A stretch of 64,000 nucleotides of DNA from Flammeovirga agarivorans (GCF_012641475.1 NZ_JABAIL010000001.1:496001-560000), one strand, 5' to 3'; counted from the stretch's first letter, positions 35,932-45,613 are shown. Numbers and translations are program-made. The notes: generated by a model not told the origin, from the sequence alone.

Positions 35932-36813
35932 ATGTTTATTTTGTTTATTAATTCTCTCTTTTGGGGATTTTTTGGTCATCAAACAATTAACAGTCAAGCT
36001 ACTATGTTATTACCTGATGAATTGTTTCTGTTTTTCAAAACTCATATTACTGATATTCAAAAAGGGGCGATACGCCCTGATCAAAGGAGAAGGTTGTTAG
36101 ATGAGGAAGGAGCAAAACATTATATAGATGTTGAGCTTTATGATTCAATGTTTAAACAAACTCCTATTTATTTTGATGATGCATTAATCAAGTATTCTAA
36201 TGATACTTTATTGAAAAGAGGAACTTCGCCTTGGAATATCTTTATGTATAAGCAGATGTTGACAAAGGCGTTTCAAGAAAAAGATCCCTATAAAGTTATT
36301 AAGTATGCTGCTGAAGTAGGACATTACTATGCAGATCTACATGTTCCATTACACACTACTGAAAATTATAATGGTCAACTAACTAACCAATTGGGAATTC
36401 ATGCCTTTTGGGAAACAGTTTTACCTGAGAGGTATTATGATGAATACAGTTTGCAAACACATGAACCAGAATACGTCACACATTTTATGGATACCTTATG
36501 GAGTGTGATGAATGAATCTCATGATTTAGTAAAGGTGGTGTTATCTGAGGAAAAACGTATTTCACAACTGTTGCCTAATCAGAGTAAATTAGTTTTGAGA
36601 AGAAGAGGGGCAAGTCTTCAACTTTTACCTACTGATGAATATGCTTTGTTATATCATGAAGCAGTCGGGGAAATGGTTTCGCATAGAATGAGTTTAGCTA
36701 TACAAAGGATTGCAAACCTATGGTTTACTTGCTGGGTAGATGCAGGACAACCTGATTTGATGGAATTACCTTATCAACCTCCGAAAAGAAAAAAGAAACA
36801 TAAAGGAATCTAA
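35932..36813 (+). CDS. Zinc-dependent phospholipase C / S1-P1 nuclease-like protein
   Basis: 293 residues. A short hydrophobic lead places Trp/Gly right after the signal (FWGFFGHQTIN), like the N-terminal Trp that binds zinc in mature phospholipase C and P1 nuclease. Later ligands follow: DEEGAKHYIDVE, VGHYYADLHVPLHTTENYNGQ and IHAFWE. Probably periplasmic; substrate (phospholipid or nucleic acid) unknown. Basic C-terminal tail (PKRKKKHKG). Confidence 0.8.
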   Translation: MFILFINSLFWGFFGHQTINSQATMLLPDELFLFFKTHITDIQKGAIRPDQRRRLLDEEGAKHYIDVELYDSMFKQTPIYFDDALIKYSNDTLLKRGTSPWNIFMYKQMLTKAFQEKDPYKVIKYAAEVGHYYADLHVPLHTTENYNGQLTNQLGIHAFWETVLPERYYDEYSLQTHEPEYVTHFMDTLWSVMNESHDLVKVVLSEEKRISQLLPNQSKLVLRRRGASLQLLPTDEYALLYHEAVGEMVSHRMSLAIQRIANLWFTCWVDAGQPDLMELPYQPPKRKKKHKGI

Positions 36814-36873
36814 TATTATAGATAACACCTCAATTTTAATTATTTTCGTGGTCTTATTTATTCTTGAAATATC

Positions 36874-38439
36874 ATGTTCAACAACTATTATTTTTTAAGA
36901 CAACTCAGTCGTTCGTTAAAAGAACGTTTAGTGGGGATGACTTTAGGGGCTTGTTTTAGCCAAAGTAAAGACGAATTGATGATTGGCTTTTATAAAGGTG
37001 GTCGAGAACAATGGATCAGAGCTTCATTAATTCCAAATTTTAATCTACTTACGTTTCCTCTTGATTATCAGAGAAAGAAAGTAAATAGTATAGATCTTTT
37101 TAAAGATGCTATTGATGAAGAAGTGACTGATATTATACAATATGAAAACGAAAGAGCATTCCTAATTCAGCTGACATCAGGATGGGGGTTGTTGTTTAAA
37201 ATGTATGGTAACAGATCAAATATTCTATTAACTCATGAAGGAGAAGTACATGCTGTTTTTCAGAAAAGACATATTGAAGATCAGAACATGGATATCTCTT
37301 CTTTGGATAGAGAATTGAATCAAACAAAAGAAGGATTTTTTGAAAATGGATTGAGAGGTAGTTTTCCTACTCTAGGTAGGGAAGTGCAAGGATATTTAGA
37401 TACAAAAGGTTTTGAGGTACAGGATCAAGAAGCTCAATGGAACTTGTTGTCTTCGATGTTAAATAAGTTGGAACAACCTAATTATTATGTCGAAGAAAAA
37501 GACGATCAAGTACAGTTTCTTCTATTTAAATTAGACGATGCTACAACTTTATTTGAAACATCAGATCCAATTGAAGCCGCAAATGAATTTTATTTCCGTT
37601 TTTCAAAACGCTACTTTGTTGAAAGAGAAAAAGGTCCTTTAATCAAAGAGATTGATAAAAGATTAAAACAATCTAAAGGGTACTTGAAGAAGAATTACGC
37701 CAGGTATGAAGAATTAACTGAAAATGCCAGGTTTGAAGAAATTGCCAATATTATTATGGCTAATCTTCATGCAATTCCTCCAAGGACAAAAAAGGTGAAA
37801 CTCTTTGACTTTTATAAAGATGAAGAAATTTCTGTAAAGCTGAATGAAACACTGACTCCTCAGAAAAATGCTGAGACGTATTATCGTAAAGCCAAAAACC
37901 AGAAGCTTGAGGTAAAAAATCTTGAGGCAAATATTCAGCAGAAAGAAGGAGAAATGGAAGAGCTGAAAAAGCATAGAGATGCCTTGAATGATTTAGAGAT
38001 GGTGCGCGAAATTCGTAAATACATCAAAACAAATAACCTTCAAAAGCTTCAAAAGAATGAGCCAGTTTTCCCATTTAGAAAATTTGAATACAAAGGATTT
38101 GAAATTTGGGTGGGTAAAAATGCCGTAAATAATGATTTACTAACTCAACGTTTTGCACATAAAAGAGACTTGTGGTTACATGCAAGAGATGTGGCAGGAT
38201 CTCATGTTGTGGTGAAGTGGAAATCAAAACAGCCCAACTTCCCGGTAGATGTAATTGAAAAAGCAGCTTCAATCGCAGCATATTATTCTCAAAGAAAAAC
38301 AGATACGCTTTGTCCTGTGATTTATACTCCTAAAAAATTTGTACGTAAGCGAAAAGGAGATCCAGCAGGATTAGTAGTTGTGGATAAAGAAAAGGTGGTT
38401 TTAATAGAGCCAGCTCCTTTTTCAGAGACTTTAACTTAA
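36874..38439 (+). CDS. NFACT family protein (RqcH-like ribosome quality control factor)
   Basis: 521 residues: NFACT-N region, a central helical coiled coil (about 345-370, KVKNLEANIQQKEGEMEELKKHRDAL nearby) and the C-terminal NFACT-R domain (FEIWVGKNAVNNDLLTQ, DLWLHARDVAGSHVVVK, AASIAAYYSQRK). NFACT proteins such as Bacillus RqcH bind stalled 50S subunits and add alanine tails. Older names call these fibronectin-binding proteins. Cytoplasmic, single gene. Confidence 0.88.
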   Translation: MFNNYYFLRQLSRSLKERLVGMTLGACFSQSKDELMIGFYKGGREQWIRASLIPNFNLLTFPLDYQRKKVNSIDLFKDAIDEEVTDIIQYENERAFLIQLTSGWGLLFKMYGNRSNILLTHEGEVHAVFQKRHIEDQNMDISSLDRELNQTKEGFFENGLRGSFPTLGREVQGYLDTKGFEVQDQEAQWNLLSSMLNKLEQPNYYVEEKDDQVQFLLFKLDDATTLFETSDPIEAANEFYFRFSKRYFVEREKGPLIKEIDKRLKQSKGYLKKNYARYEELTENARFEEIANIIMANLHAIPPRTKKVKLFDFYKDEEISVKLNETLTPQKNAETYYRKAKNQKLEVKNLEANIQQKEGEMEELKKHRDALNDLEMVREIRKYIKTNNLQKLQKNEPVFPFRKFEYKGFEIWVGKNAVNNDLLTQRFAHKRDLWLHARDVAGSHVVVKWKSKQPNFPVDVIEKAASIAAYYSQRKTDTLCPVIYTPKKFVRKRKGDPAGLVVVDKEKVVLIEPAPFSETLT

Positions 38440-38514
38440 AATTCCGCAGTATTTTTTCATATCCTGTAGAAGCGTTTAACTTTGTAAATTGAATTGTACT
38501 TAAAAGAAGATAAA

Positions 38515-38742
38515 ATGAGTAACAAAAAAGAGCATTTGGCTTTCGGTAAAAAGAACTATATGTGGATGTTAATCGGCATCATTACTATTGCTGTTGGTTT
38601 CTTTATCATGTCATTAGAAGATAGTCCAATGGGCTTTGGTGCATTAGGCTTAACAGTTGGTCCTATTGTAATTATGACAGGGTTTGGTATTAACTTTTAT
38701 GCTATTCTACTTAAGTCTCCTAAAACTACTACAGAAGATTAA
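38515..38742 (+). CDS. DUF3098 membrane protein
   Basis: 75 residues, two membrane helices. MSNKKEHLAFGKKNYMWMLIGI and the Gly-rich second helix match DUF3098. The upstream in-frame ATG at 38494 is rejected: the -7 like TAACTTTG near 38476-38483 and family alignment favour 38515. It heads the cluster DUF3098-uppP-truB-ribF, common in Bacteroidota behind ftsX. Confidence 0.82.
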   Translation: MSNKKEHLAFGKKNYMWMLIGIITIAVGFFIMSLEDSPMGFGALGLTVGPIVIMTGFGINFYAILLKSPKTTTED

Positions 38743-38777
38743 TCAACAACTTAATTATATTATCCTATAGCTAAAAC

Positions 38778-39593
38778 ATGAATATCTTTGAAGCAATTGT
38801 CTTGGGAATTATCCAAGGCCTAACGGAGTTTTTGCCCGTAAGTAGTAGTGGTCACTTAGAATTAGCAAAAGCAATATTCGGAAACCAAGATCTTGGAGCA
38901 GAAGAAAGTATGATGATGACTGTAATGCTACATTTTGCTACTGCATTATCTACATGTGTCATTTTTAGAAAAGATATTGGAGATATTCTAAAAGGTCTTT
39001 TTCAATTTAAATGGAATGAAGAGACTGAGTTTTCTGTAAAGATTGTATTATCTATGATACCTGCAGCATTTGTAGGTGTATTCTTAGATGATCAAATCGA
39101 AGCTTTTTTTGGAGGAGCAGTTCTTTTAGTAGGTTGTATGTTGTTGGTAACAGCAGTATTACTTTTACTAGCAGACAAAGCAAAAAATACAAGTAAAAGT
39201 GTTGGGTATAAAGAAGCCATTATTGTAGGTATTGCTCAAGCTATTGCTATTCTTCCTGGTATTTCTAGATCAGGAGCAACGATCTCTACTTCAGTACTTT
39301 TAGGTATTGATAGAGAAAAGTCTGCAAGATTCTCTTTCTTAATGGTAGTACCATTAATATTCGGTAAAATTGCAAAAGACTTATTAGATGCTAGACATGA
39401 AATTGCTGAAGGTACATTTCAATTAGGTTTAGAACCGACAATCATTGGAGCTGGATTTATTGCAGCATTTTTATCAGGCATGTTAGCTTGCCAATGGATG
39501 ATTGCTCTAGTAAAGAAATCTAAGTTGCAATATTTTTCTATTTGGTGTGCATTAGTAGGGTCTATTGCCATCATCTATTCATTAATGAATTAA
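38778..39593 (+). CDS. uppP: Undecaprenyl-diphosphatase
   Basis: 271 residues, about eight membrane helices, BacA type. Removes a phosphate from undecaprenyl diphosphate to recycle the cell-wall and polysaccharide carrier. Motifs: TEFLPVSSSGHLELA (the E and SSSGH) and LPGISRSGATIS. Overproduction confers bacitracin resistance in other species. Confidence 0.96.
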   Translation: MNIFEAIVLGIIQGLTEFLPVSSSGHLELAKAIFGNQDLGAEESMMMTVMLHFATALSTCVIFRKDIGDILKGLFQFKWNEETEFSVKIVLSMIPAAFVGVFLDDQIEAFFGGAVLLVGCMLLVTAVLLLLADKAKNTSKSVGYKEAIIVGIAQAIAILPGISRSGATISTSVLLGIDREKSARFSFLMVVPLIFGKIAKDLLDARHEIAEGTFQLGLEPTIIGAGFIAAFLSGMLACQWMIALVKKSKLQYFSIWCALVGSIAIIYSLMN

Positions 39594-39614
39594 TATTAAC
39601 TGTTAAATCTGATC

Positions 39615-40319
39615 ATGAAAGATTTTGATTTTGCTGCTGGTGAAACAGTATTGGTAGACAAACCACTTGAATGGACCTCATTTGGGGTAGTGAAGAAGTT
39701 GCGTTGGGAAATGAAAGTGAAAAAAGTGGGTCATGCTGGCACTTTAGATCCTTTGGCGACAGGTCTGTTAATTTTATGTACAGGAAAGAGTACTAAAACC
39801 ATAGATCAGATTCAGGGTAAAATAAAAGAATATGAAGGGGAGATGGTCATTGGTCAAACTACTCCTTCGCATGATTTAGAAACTGAAGTAGACAGTGAAG
39901 CAGATATCTCTCATATCACTGAAGACGATATCTATAACTTACTACCAAAGTTTACTGGAAAAATCATGCAAGTACCTCCCATGCACTCTGCTATTAAAGT
40001 AGATGGTGTAAGAGTTTACAAACATGCTAGAAAAGGAAAAGAAGTAAAGATAGATCCAAGAGAAATTGAGATCAAAGAGTTAGAAATAACCAATATTGAT
40101 TTTCCTAGAATTCAGTTCAGAATGGTATGTTCAAAAGGAACATATGTGAGAAGTTTCGTGAGAGATTTTGGTAAAGAATTGGGTGTTGGAGCATACATGT
40201 CTGCACTTCGTAGAACCAAAATAGGGGAATATTCTGTAGAAGATGCCAAGTCTGTAGACGAATGGATTGAAGTAATCCAAAATTGGAGAGAAAAGAAAGA
40301 AGCAGAAGGTGAAAAGTAA
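39615..40319 (+). CDS. truB: tRNA pseudouridine(55) synthase
   Basis: 234 residues. Makes pseudouridine 55 in the T loop of tRNA. Catalytic Asp45 in HAGTLDPLATGLL; VDKPLEWTSF; CSKGTYVRSFVRDFG. 22 bp after uppP, in the same operon. Confidence 0.96.
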   Translation: MKDFDFAAGETVLVDKPLEWTSFGVVKKLRWEMKVKKVGHAGTLDPLATGLLILCTGKSTKTIDQIQGKIKEYEGEMVIGQTTPSHDLETEVDSEADISHITEDDIYNLLPKFTGKIMQVPPMHSAIKVDGVRVYKHARKGKEVKIDPREIEIKELEITNIDFPRIQFRMVCSKGTYVRSFVRDFGKELGVGAYMSALRRTKIGEYSVEDAKSVDEWIEVIQNWREKKEAEGEK

Positions 40320-40401
40320 TTCATTTTTGCTTGAATAGATATTATATTTGGAGCATGTTTGATCAACTTCAGACATGCTCCTACTTATTTAACAACTAAT
40401 A

Positions 40402-41343
40402 ATGAAAGTACATTACGGTATTGATAATTTTCAACCTCTAAAAAGAGCTACTGTAACCAGCGGAACATTTGATGGTGTACATTATGGGCATCAACAGATT
40501 TTATCGCACCTCAGAAAAACTGCTCAGGAAGATAATTCCGAAACCGTATTGATCACTTTTTGGCCTCACCCGAGGTTTACATTACAGCCTGAAGAAGCAA
40601 GGAAAAGCCTCAAGCTCATCACTAATTTAGAAGAGAAAATTGCTCTTTTAGAAAAGGAAAATATTGATCATCTCATCGTTTTGAAATTTGATAAAAACTT
40701 CTCACAAATGTCTTCTATGGACTTTGTTAGAAAGATTCTTATCGAGAAAATCAATACAACAAAATTGGTTATTGGGTATGATCACCGTTTCGGAAAAAAC
40801 AGAGAAGGCGGCTTTGATTATTTAAAGGCAAATCAAAAAGATTTTGGCTTTGAAGTAGAAGAAATAACAAAGCAGGAAATTGAGAATGCTGCCGTAAGTT
40901 CTACAGCGATTAGAAATGCATTATTAGAAGAAGGAGATGTTGAAACAGCTGAAAAATATTTAGGCTATCATTATTCTTTCGAAGGTTCTGTAGTTGATGG
41001 TAATAAGATAGGACGTAAAATCGGCTTTCCAACGGCCAATATTTCATTAGCAGATTCGTTTAAGCTTTTACCAAAAATTGGTGTCTATGCTGTGAATATT
41101 TTCATAGAGGGTAAAAAGTATAACGGTATGATGAATATTGGAAAACGACCGACAGTAACTGAGGGAGTACAGAAAACAATTGAAGTTAATATTTTTGATT
41201 TTAATGAAGACATCTACTCCAAAAGTGTCAATGTTTCTTTAATTCATCGAATCAGATCCGAAATGAAATTTGATGGAGTAGACGCCTTAATAGAACAACT
41301 GAATAAAGATAAAATAGAAGCACTTAAAATATTAACTACTTAA
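40402..41343 (+). CDS. ribF: Bifunctional riboflavin kinase / FAD synthetase
   Basis: 313 residues. N-terminal FAD synthetase (TFDGVHYGHQQIL, FWPHPRFTL, VIGYDHRFGKNREG, SSTAIRNALLEEG) and C-terminal riboflavin kinase (GNKIGRKIGFPTANI, GVYAVNI, GMMNIGKRPT). Last gene of the DUF3098-uppP-truB-ribF cluster. Confidence 0.97.
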   Translation: MKVHYGIDNFQPLKRATVTSGTFDGVHYGHQQILSHLRKTAQEDNSETVLITFWPHPRFTLQPEEARKSLKLITNLEEKIALLEKENIDHLIVLKFDKNFSQMSSMDFVRKILIEKINTTKLVIGYDHRFGKNREGGFDYLKANQKDFGFEVEEITKQEIENAAVSSTAIRNALLEEGDVETAEKYLGYHYSFEGSVVDGNKIGRKIGFPTANISLADSFKLLPKIGVYAVNIFIEGKKYNGMMNIGKRPTVTEGVQKTIEVNIFDFNEDIYSKSVNVSLIHRIRSEMKFDGVDALIEQLNKDKIEALKILTT

Positions 41344-41345
41344 TT

Positions 41346-42728
41346 TTATTTTTTCGTTTTTACTTCTTCTAAAATCCATTCACTTACCTTGTTCATAAAT
41401 GTTGGGGAAAGTGTTTGATTTAATACTCCATACTCATTAGGCAATCCAGTTTCACATTCTTGGAATAAATGATTTAAGCCCTCAAGCTTTTCCATTTTAT
41501 AGCGCACATTACCTGCTTTTTTTAGACTGTTCTCAATACCTTCTAGATTCTCATCTGCAAATACCTGAAGATCCTTACTGCCATTTAAAGCATAGACAGG
41601 AGCTTTTACTTTCGATAAATAATTTTCGGGATTAGTTTTAATAAACTCGATAAACCAAGGGTTTGTAATGCTTTTAACTATTGAATTTACTTGTTGATCA
41701 CTGATATTATTGTGATACTGATGTTTAAAGAAATCCGATAATTTATCTTGAAGTGGAACTTCATTATTGAGTATCATATCGTATGCTTTGTCAAAGATTT
41801 TCTGATTGGAAGCAACAATATTTTTAGGTAAACCACTTATTATTTCAATTTTTTCCTTTTGATGAAGCATTAGGTCTTTACAAGGAATTCCAGGGGAAGC
41901 CATTAATACCATAAAATTAACTTTATCATTTTTGCTAGCCACCATGGATGCAACAATACCACCTTCACTGTGACCTATTAATCCAATGTGTGTAGGGTCT
42001 ACATCATTTCTAAGTAATAAGTACTCAATAGCCGCTTCCACATCTGTAGCAAAGTCAGAAGTCGTTGCATTTTCAAAAGTACCTTGAGAACCACCTACGC
42101 CTCGGTCATCAAACCTTAATACTGCTATTCCTTTTTTAGTGAATTCGTCTGCTAATACTAAAAAGGGTTTGTGACCTAAAATATTTTGATTTCTGTCTTG
42201 AGGTCCACTTCCCGAAATTAAAATGACTGTTGGGTATCTCTTTACATCAAATGGACGAGTGAAGGTACCAGACAACATGATTCCATCTTTTTTATTATAA
42301 AACTCTATATTTCTAGAGAGGTATGTAAAAGGTGGACGAGGTTCTTGTGGTTTAGCTTCAGGAGTTTCTTCTTTTAAACTTTTTATTAGTGGCATTTTAA
42401 AAGATTGTCCTCCTTGTTTAAACGTTCCTTCAATATTTTCGTCGTCTATAACATTGCCTACATATTCTATTCCTAGGTTTGGAAGCTTGATAAATAAGAA
42501 CGGCGATTCGTATCTGATTTCATGTATTGGAACACCTTTTACTTGCTGTGCAGGTATGTCCATAATTCCTTTTAAATTATTTCCTTGAGCAGATATCTTA
42601 AAGATGATATCTAGCTTACCATTTGGTAGTTCTAGTGTCCCTTTCCAAGGACCTGCTAAGTTTTGTCCAAAAGTGGGTAGACTAAATAAAAAGAATAGTA
42701 ATAGAAAAAAATAGTTGTTTTTATTCAT
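41346..42728 (-). CDS. Secreted alpha/beta hydrolase
   Basis: 460 residues with a signal peptide (MNKNNYFFLLLFFLFSLPTFGQN), an N-terminal beta domain (about 25-110, GPWKGTLELPNGKLDIIFKI), then an alpha/beta hydrolase: ILISGSGPQDRNQ oxyanion loop, DDRGVGGS, nucleophile Ser in GHSEGG, Asp and a final His near GLNHLFQE. Esterase or peptidase-like; substrate unknown. Convergent with ribF, 2 bp apart. Confidence 0.85.
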   Translation of the reverse strand: MNKNNYFFLLLFFLFSLPTFGQNLAGPWKGTLELPNGKLDIIFKISAQGNNLKGIMDIPAQQVKGVPIHEIRYESPFLFIKLPNLGIEYVGNVIDDENIEGTFKQGGQSFKMPLIKSLKEETPEAKPQEPRPPFTYLSRNIEFYNKKDGIMLSGTFTRPFDVKRYPTVILISGSGPQDRNQNILGHKPFLVLADEFTKKGIAVLRFDDRGVGGSQGTFENATTSDFATDVEAAIEYLLLRNDVDPTHIGLIGHSEGGIVASMVASKNDKVNFMVLMASPGIPCKDLMLHQKEKIEIISGLPKNIVASNQKIFDKAYDMILNNEVPLQDKLSDFFKHQYHNNISDQQVNSIVKSITNPWFIEFIKTNPENYLSKVKAPVYALNGSKDLQVFADENLEGIENSLKKAGNVRYKMEKLEGLNHLFQECETGLPNEYGVLNQTLSPTFMNKVSEWILEEVKTKK

Positions 42729-43024
42729 AGGGAATTTTCGAAGTATAATATTTAATGTAATACTTAACCTAAGCTTATAATAAAAGTACCATTACTATGT
42801 GTTCTTAGCAAGAAAATGAAGATTATGAACGATTTTGTCATGTTTTCTTCATCTATCAAAATAGCCGATGTATGGAATGTTGTGAATAATTATTCAATGA
42901 ATATCAGTTCATTAACAAAATTAAATAAAATTAAATGAATGTAAATTTCAAAGTAAATATTGTATTTATTAAATTTGTTTTAACATATGTAAATGAATCA
43001 CGACATAATTATTTTTCAGGGCTT

Positions 43025-43144
43025 ATGGTTCACCAACTAAAAAAGTTCATACTTGGCAATAGTTCATTTGGTTTAGGTTTATTAATTGGACTATTATTCG
43101 GCTATTTTCTAGCTTTCTTAATGGTAGGTTACTACCTAGGATAA
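43025..43144 (+). CDS. Possible 39-residue membrane peptide
   Basis: From the ATG at 43025, MVHQLKKFILGNSSFGLG and one strongly hydrophobic Gly-rich helix (LLIGLLFGYFLAFLMVGYYLG). The in-frame longer start at 42935 lies in AT-rich sequence with no support. It ends 1 bp before the convergent dinB stop. A basic N-terminus plus one helix is typical of small membrane proteins, but coding is not certain. Confidence 0.4.
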   Translation: MVHQLKKFILGNSSFGLGLLIGLLFGYFLAFLMVGYYLG

Positions 43145-43145
43145 G

Positions 43146-44228
43146 TTACCACAATTCTAATTGATGGGTGCTGTTATCAATATCATCATCTTCATCAATT
43201 TCACTTAAGTTGCTAACACTTATTCCTAGCAATCGGATGTTTAACGATTGGGGATTAAGAGCTTCTAAAAGATAAATTGCTTCCTCTACTAAAAACTCTT
43301 TTGAAACAATACTCTTAAGAAATGTCTTACTTTTCGTATGCGTTTCGAAATCATGTTGTTTGATTTTTACAGTTAGGGTTTTTCCTCTCTTGTTACCTTT
43401 GATTATTCTTTGCCATAAGATGTCAGCAACATTAATAAGATGGGATTTCATTTTTTCAACATTTGCAATATCTTTTGAAAACGTTCTTTCTGCCCCAATA
43501 GATTTTCTTTCTCTATGTGGTTTAACTTTTCTATTATCGATACCTCTAACGATGTGATAATAGAACTTTCCCGTTTTACCAAAATTATCATTTAGGTGAG
43601 ATATAGGCCATTCTTTTAGGTCTTTGCCTTTATAGATACCCAACTTTTTCATTTTTTCGGCAGTAACACTTCCAATACCATAGAATCTTTCAATAGGTAG
43701 TTGCTCTAAAAAAGCGGTAGCTTCCTCTGGAAGAATGACTGATAACCCATCAGGTTTGTTGATGTCAGATGCGGTCTTCGCCAGAAATTTATTGTAAGAA
43801 ACACCGGCACTCGCGGTAAGGTTAAGTGTATCGTTGATTTTTGCTCTTATTTCTTTTGCTATTTGGATGGCAGAAGAGATACCTTTTTTATTCTCAGTAA
43901 CATCTAAATAGGCTTCATCCAAAGATAGAGGCTCAACTAAGTCTGTATATTCAAAGAAGATTTTTCTAATTTGAAAAGACACTTCTCGATAAACATTAAA
44001 TCTAGATTTGGTAAAGATAATCTGCGGGCATTTTCTGTAAGCTAAAGCTGAAGGCATAGCAGATCTTACCCCAAATTTTCTAGCTTCATAACTTGCGGCA
44101 GCAACAACACCTCTTTCTCTACTACCTCCAACAGCCACAGGCTTTCCTCTTAAATGTGGAAAATCTCGTTGTTCAATTGAGGCAAAGAAGGCATCCATAT
44201 CGATATGTATAATCTTCCTTTGGATAAT
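43146..44228 (-). CDS. dinB: DNA polymerase IV with a non-ATG start
   Basis: Y-family translesion polymerase of about 360 residues: GGSRERGVVAAASYEARKFGVRSAMP, LSLDEAYLDVT with catalytic Asp/Glu, TASAGVSYNKFLAK and a C-terminal beta-clamp-like end. The first ATG (44196-44198) starts at MDAFFASIEQRD and would lose the first metal Asp. The frame stays open upstream and encodes QRKIIHID directly before it, as in all DinB proteins. No ATG, GTG or TTG occurs between there and the stop at 44244-44246, so translation probably begins at ATT 44226-44228 (or ATC 44223-44225). The end at 44228 is my choice, not proven. Confidence 0.85.
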   Translation of the reverse strand: MIQRKIIHIDMDAFFASIEQRDFPHLRGKPVAVGGSRERGVVAAASYEARKFGVRSAMPSALAYRKCPQIIFTKSRFNVYREVSFQIRKIFFEYTDLVEPLSLDEAYLDVTENKKGISSAIQIAKEIRAKINDTLNLTASAGVSYNKFLAKTASDINKPDGLSVILPEEATAFLEQLPIERFYGIGSVTAEKMKKLGIYKGKDLKEWPISHLNDNFGKTGKFYYHIVRGIDNRKVKPHRERKSIGAERTFSKDIANVEKMKSHLINVADILWQRIIKGNKRGKTLTVKIKQHDFETHTKSKTFLKSIVSKEFLVEEAIYLLEALNPQSLNIRLLGISVSNLSEIDEDDDIDNSTHQLELW

Positions 44229-44239
44229 TGCTAGATATG

Positions 44240-44830
44240 TTAATCAAAGAACTTTACATCATAACTTTTTGAGACAAATTCAATGGTTTCTATGTTTTCC
44301 ATTTTGTTTGCAAATACTGACATCACAAAGAAAATATCAGCCATTGTATTTAAAAGATCTGTAATAAGCTTGTCAACTTTTACATCTTCAAATTTAGCTA
44401 TCTTATAAGCCCATCGGGTAGAGTTTTTACTTTTTGATCGGCATAAATTTAGAATTCCTGCAAGTTCACATCCTATTGGAAGACTAAACATTTTTGTCTC
44501 TTCTTTTACTAAGGCTTGGTATTTATCATGTATAGCTATAGCTCTATCTACGTCACTTTCTGTAACGGCAACATTTCCTCTAATAGAACCATTTACATGA
44601 TATGCCATCTCGCAAAGCCAAGTTAATTCTTTCAACATTTCTGGATATTTAGAAGCTTTAGAATAAGCATATCCAATATGACTGGCTAGTGAATCCGTTT
44701 CAATTTCATAGTCACATTTAAAACTTGTCTCTTTTAGGTAAGGATAACACATTCTCACCTTTTTAGTTGATTTATTTTTATCAGTAGTAGATGTTGTATC
44801 TATACTTTTTTCATCATTTAAATTTCCCAT
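44240..44830 (-). CDS. Divergent PduO-type cobalamin adenosyltransferase-like protein
   Basis: 196 residues, helical. The middle and end match the PduO-type ATP:cob(I)alamin adenosyltransferase bundle: FSLPIGCELAGILNLCRSKSKNSTRWA and LITDLLNTMADIFFVMSVFANK (compare LPGG...ARTVCRRAER and YLNRLSDLLFVLARYAN). The ATP-binding N-terminus with TKTGD...GT is not recognisable, replaced by an acidic Thr/Lys lead and VRMCYPYLKETSFKCDYE. It may be an inactive or repurposed homologue. Its stop lies a few bases before the dinB start region. Confidence 0.45.
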   Translation of the reverse strand: MGNLNDEKSIDTTSTTDKNKSTKKVRMCYPYLKETSFKCDYEIETDSLASHIGYAYSKASKYPEMLKELTWLCEMAYHVNGSIRGNVAVTESDVDRAIAIHDKYQALVKEETKMFSLPIGCELAGILNLCRSKSKNSTRWAYKIAKFEDVKVDKLITDLLNTMADIFFVMSVFANKMENIETIEFVSKSYDVKFFD

Positions 44831-45243
44831 GGAACTAAATTAGACTATGCTATGGACTAATCAAAGACAATAAATGTTTAGGGAAAACTTAAATTTCTAG
44901 GGAATCACATTGAAGCTGAAATACTGGGTACTTCAATAATTATTATTTCTTAAAGTATGGTATCAAATAATAAAATGATCATACTAAAACCTTTCTCGGA
45001 TTAGGCATACTATGGAGTTTTTTGTACTCTATTAAGGTGTTTACTCTTATTTTTTGACCTCATCAAGGAATTCTATGACCTGAATTCAGTAAAACCAATA
45101 CAAGGTAACGGCGTATATCAAAATAGGTCAATTAATGATGATCTAACTGAATAACAGCTATGTTGTACTATGTATAGAGATGAAAACTTCTATCATCATC
45201 AAAATAATCAAACTAAACATCTTAGAAACTAAATAAATTAAAA
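44831..45243. other. Gene-free interval
   Basis: 413 bp between divergent genes. AT-rich, with stops in all frames I checked; no hairpin terminator, tRNA or clear TAnnTTTG promoter was recognised. Confidence 0.4.
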
Positions 45244-45537
45244 ATGAAGACATCTATAACTAAAACGGAACGAGCATTTCTTCGCTCAGAATACAAGAGA
45301 TATTCAGACGAATTAAAAGATCAAATACGTTTAGATTCCACTTCAAATGACGGGATTAATGCTCAAGAGCAAAAAAAACAGATTATTGCTATTATCAAAA
45401 GAATTCTATTTACAGAAGTTCATAATGGTGAGGTAGATATATTAGCAGATTTATATATCGCTCAGAATGATGCTTACGGTCTAAATTCGATGATATTAGA
45501 AAAAACGTTCACTCAACAGCTTTTAAACTTGAACTAA
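45244..45537 (+). CDS. Unknown 97-residue protein
   Basis: Soluble, mostly helical and charged (ERAFLRSEYKRYSDELKDQIRLDST; QEQKKQIIAIIKRILFTEV). No signal peptide and no family I recognise. A conserved hypothetical could be meant; the AAATTAAAA upstream offers only a weak ribosome-binding site. Confidence 0.5.
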   Translation: MKTSITKTERAFLRSEYKRYSDELKDQIRLDSTSNDGINAQEQKKQIIAIIKRILFTEVHNGEVDILADLYIAQNDAYGLNSMILEKTFTQQLLNLN

Positions 45538-45599
45538 GTGAGATTTCAGTCCTATTACTTTTCTTATCTTAGATCAATTTATAGTAAATGTTTAATGTC

Positions 45600-45613
45600 C
45601 ACCTTTGTAATGT
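45600..45613 (+). promoter_or_regulatory. Promoter -7 region CACCTTTGTAATGT
   Basis: The 14-mer is identical to those at 5174-5187, 5873-5886 (both minus) and 56280-56293. It lies 37 bp upstream of the repeat lipoprotein gene. The -33 side is only TTT at about 19 nt spacing. Confidence 0.55.

Noticed and set aside
40112-40376. Minus-strand ORFs across the end of truB
   Set aside because: Antisense shadows in conserved truB sequence, overlapping each other in two frames, with no family or promoter.
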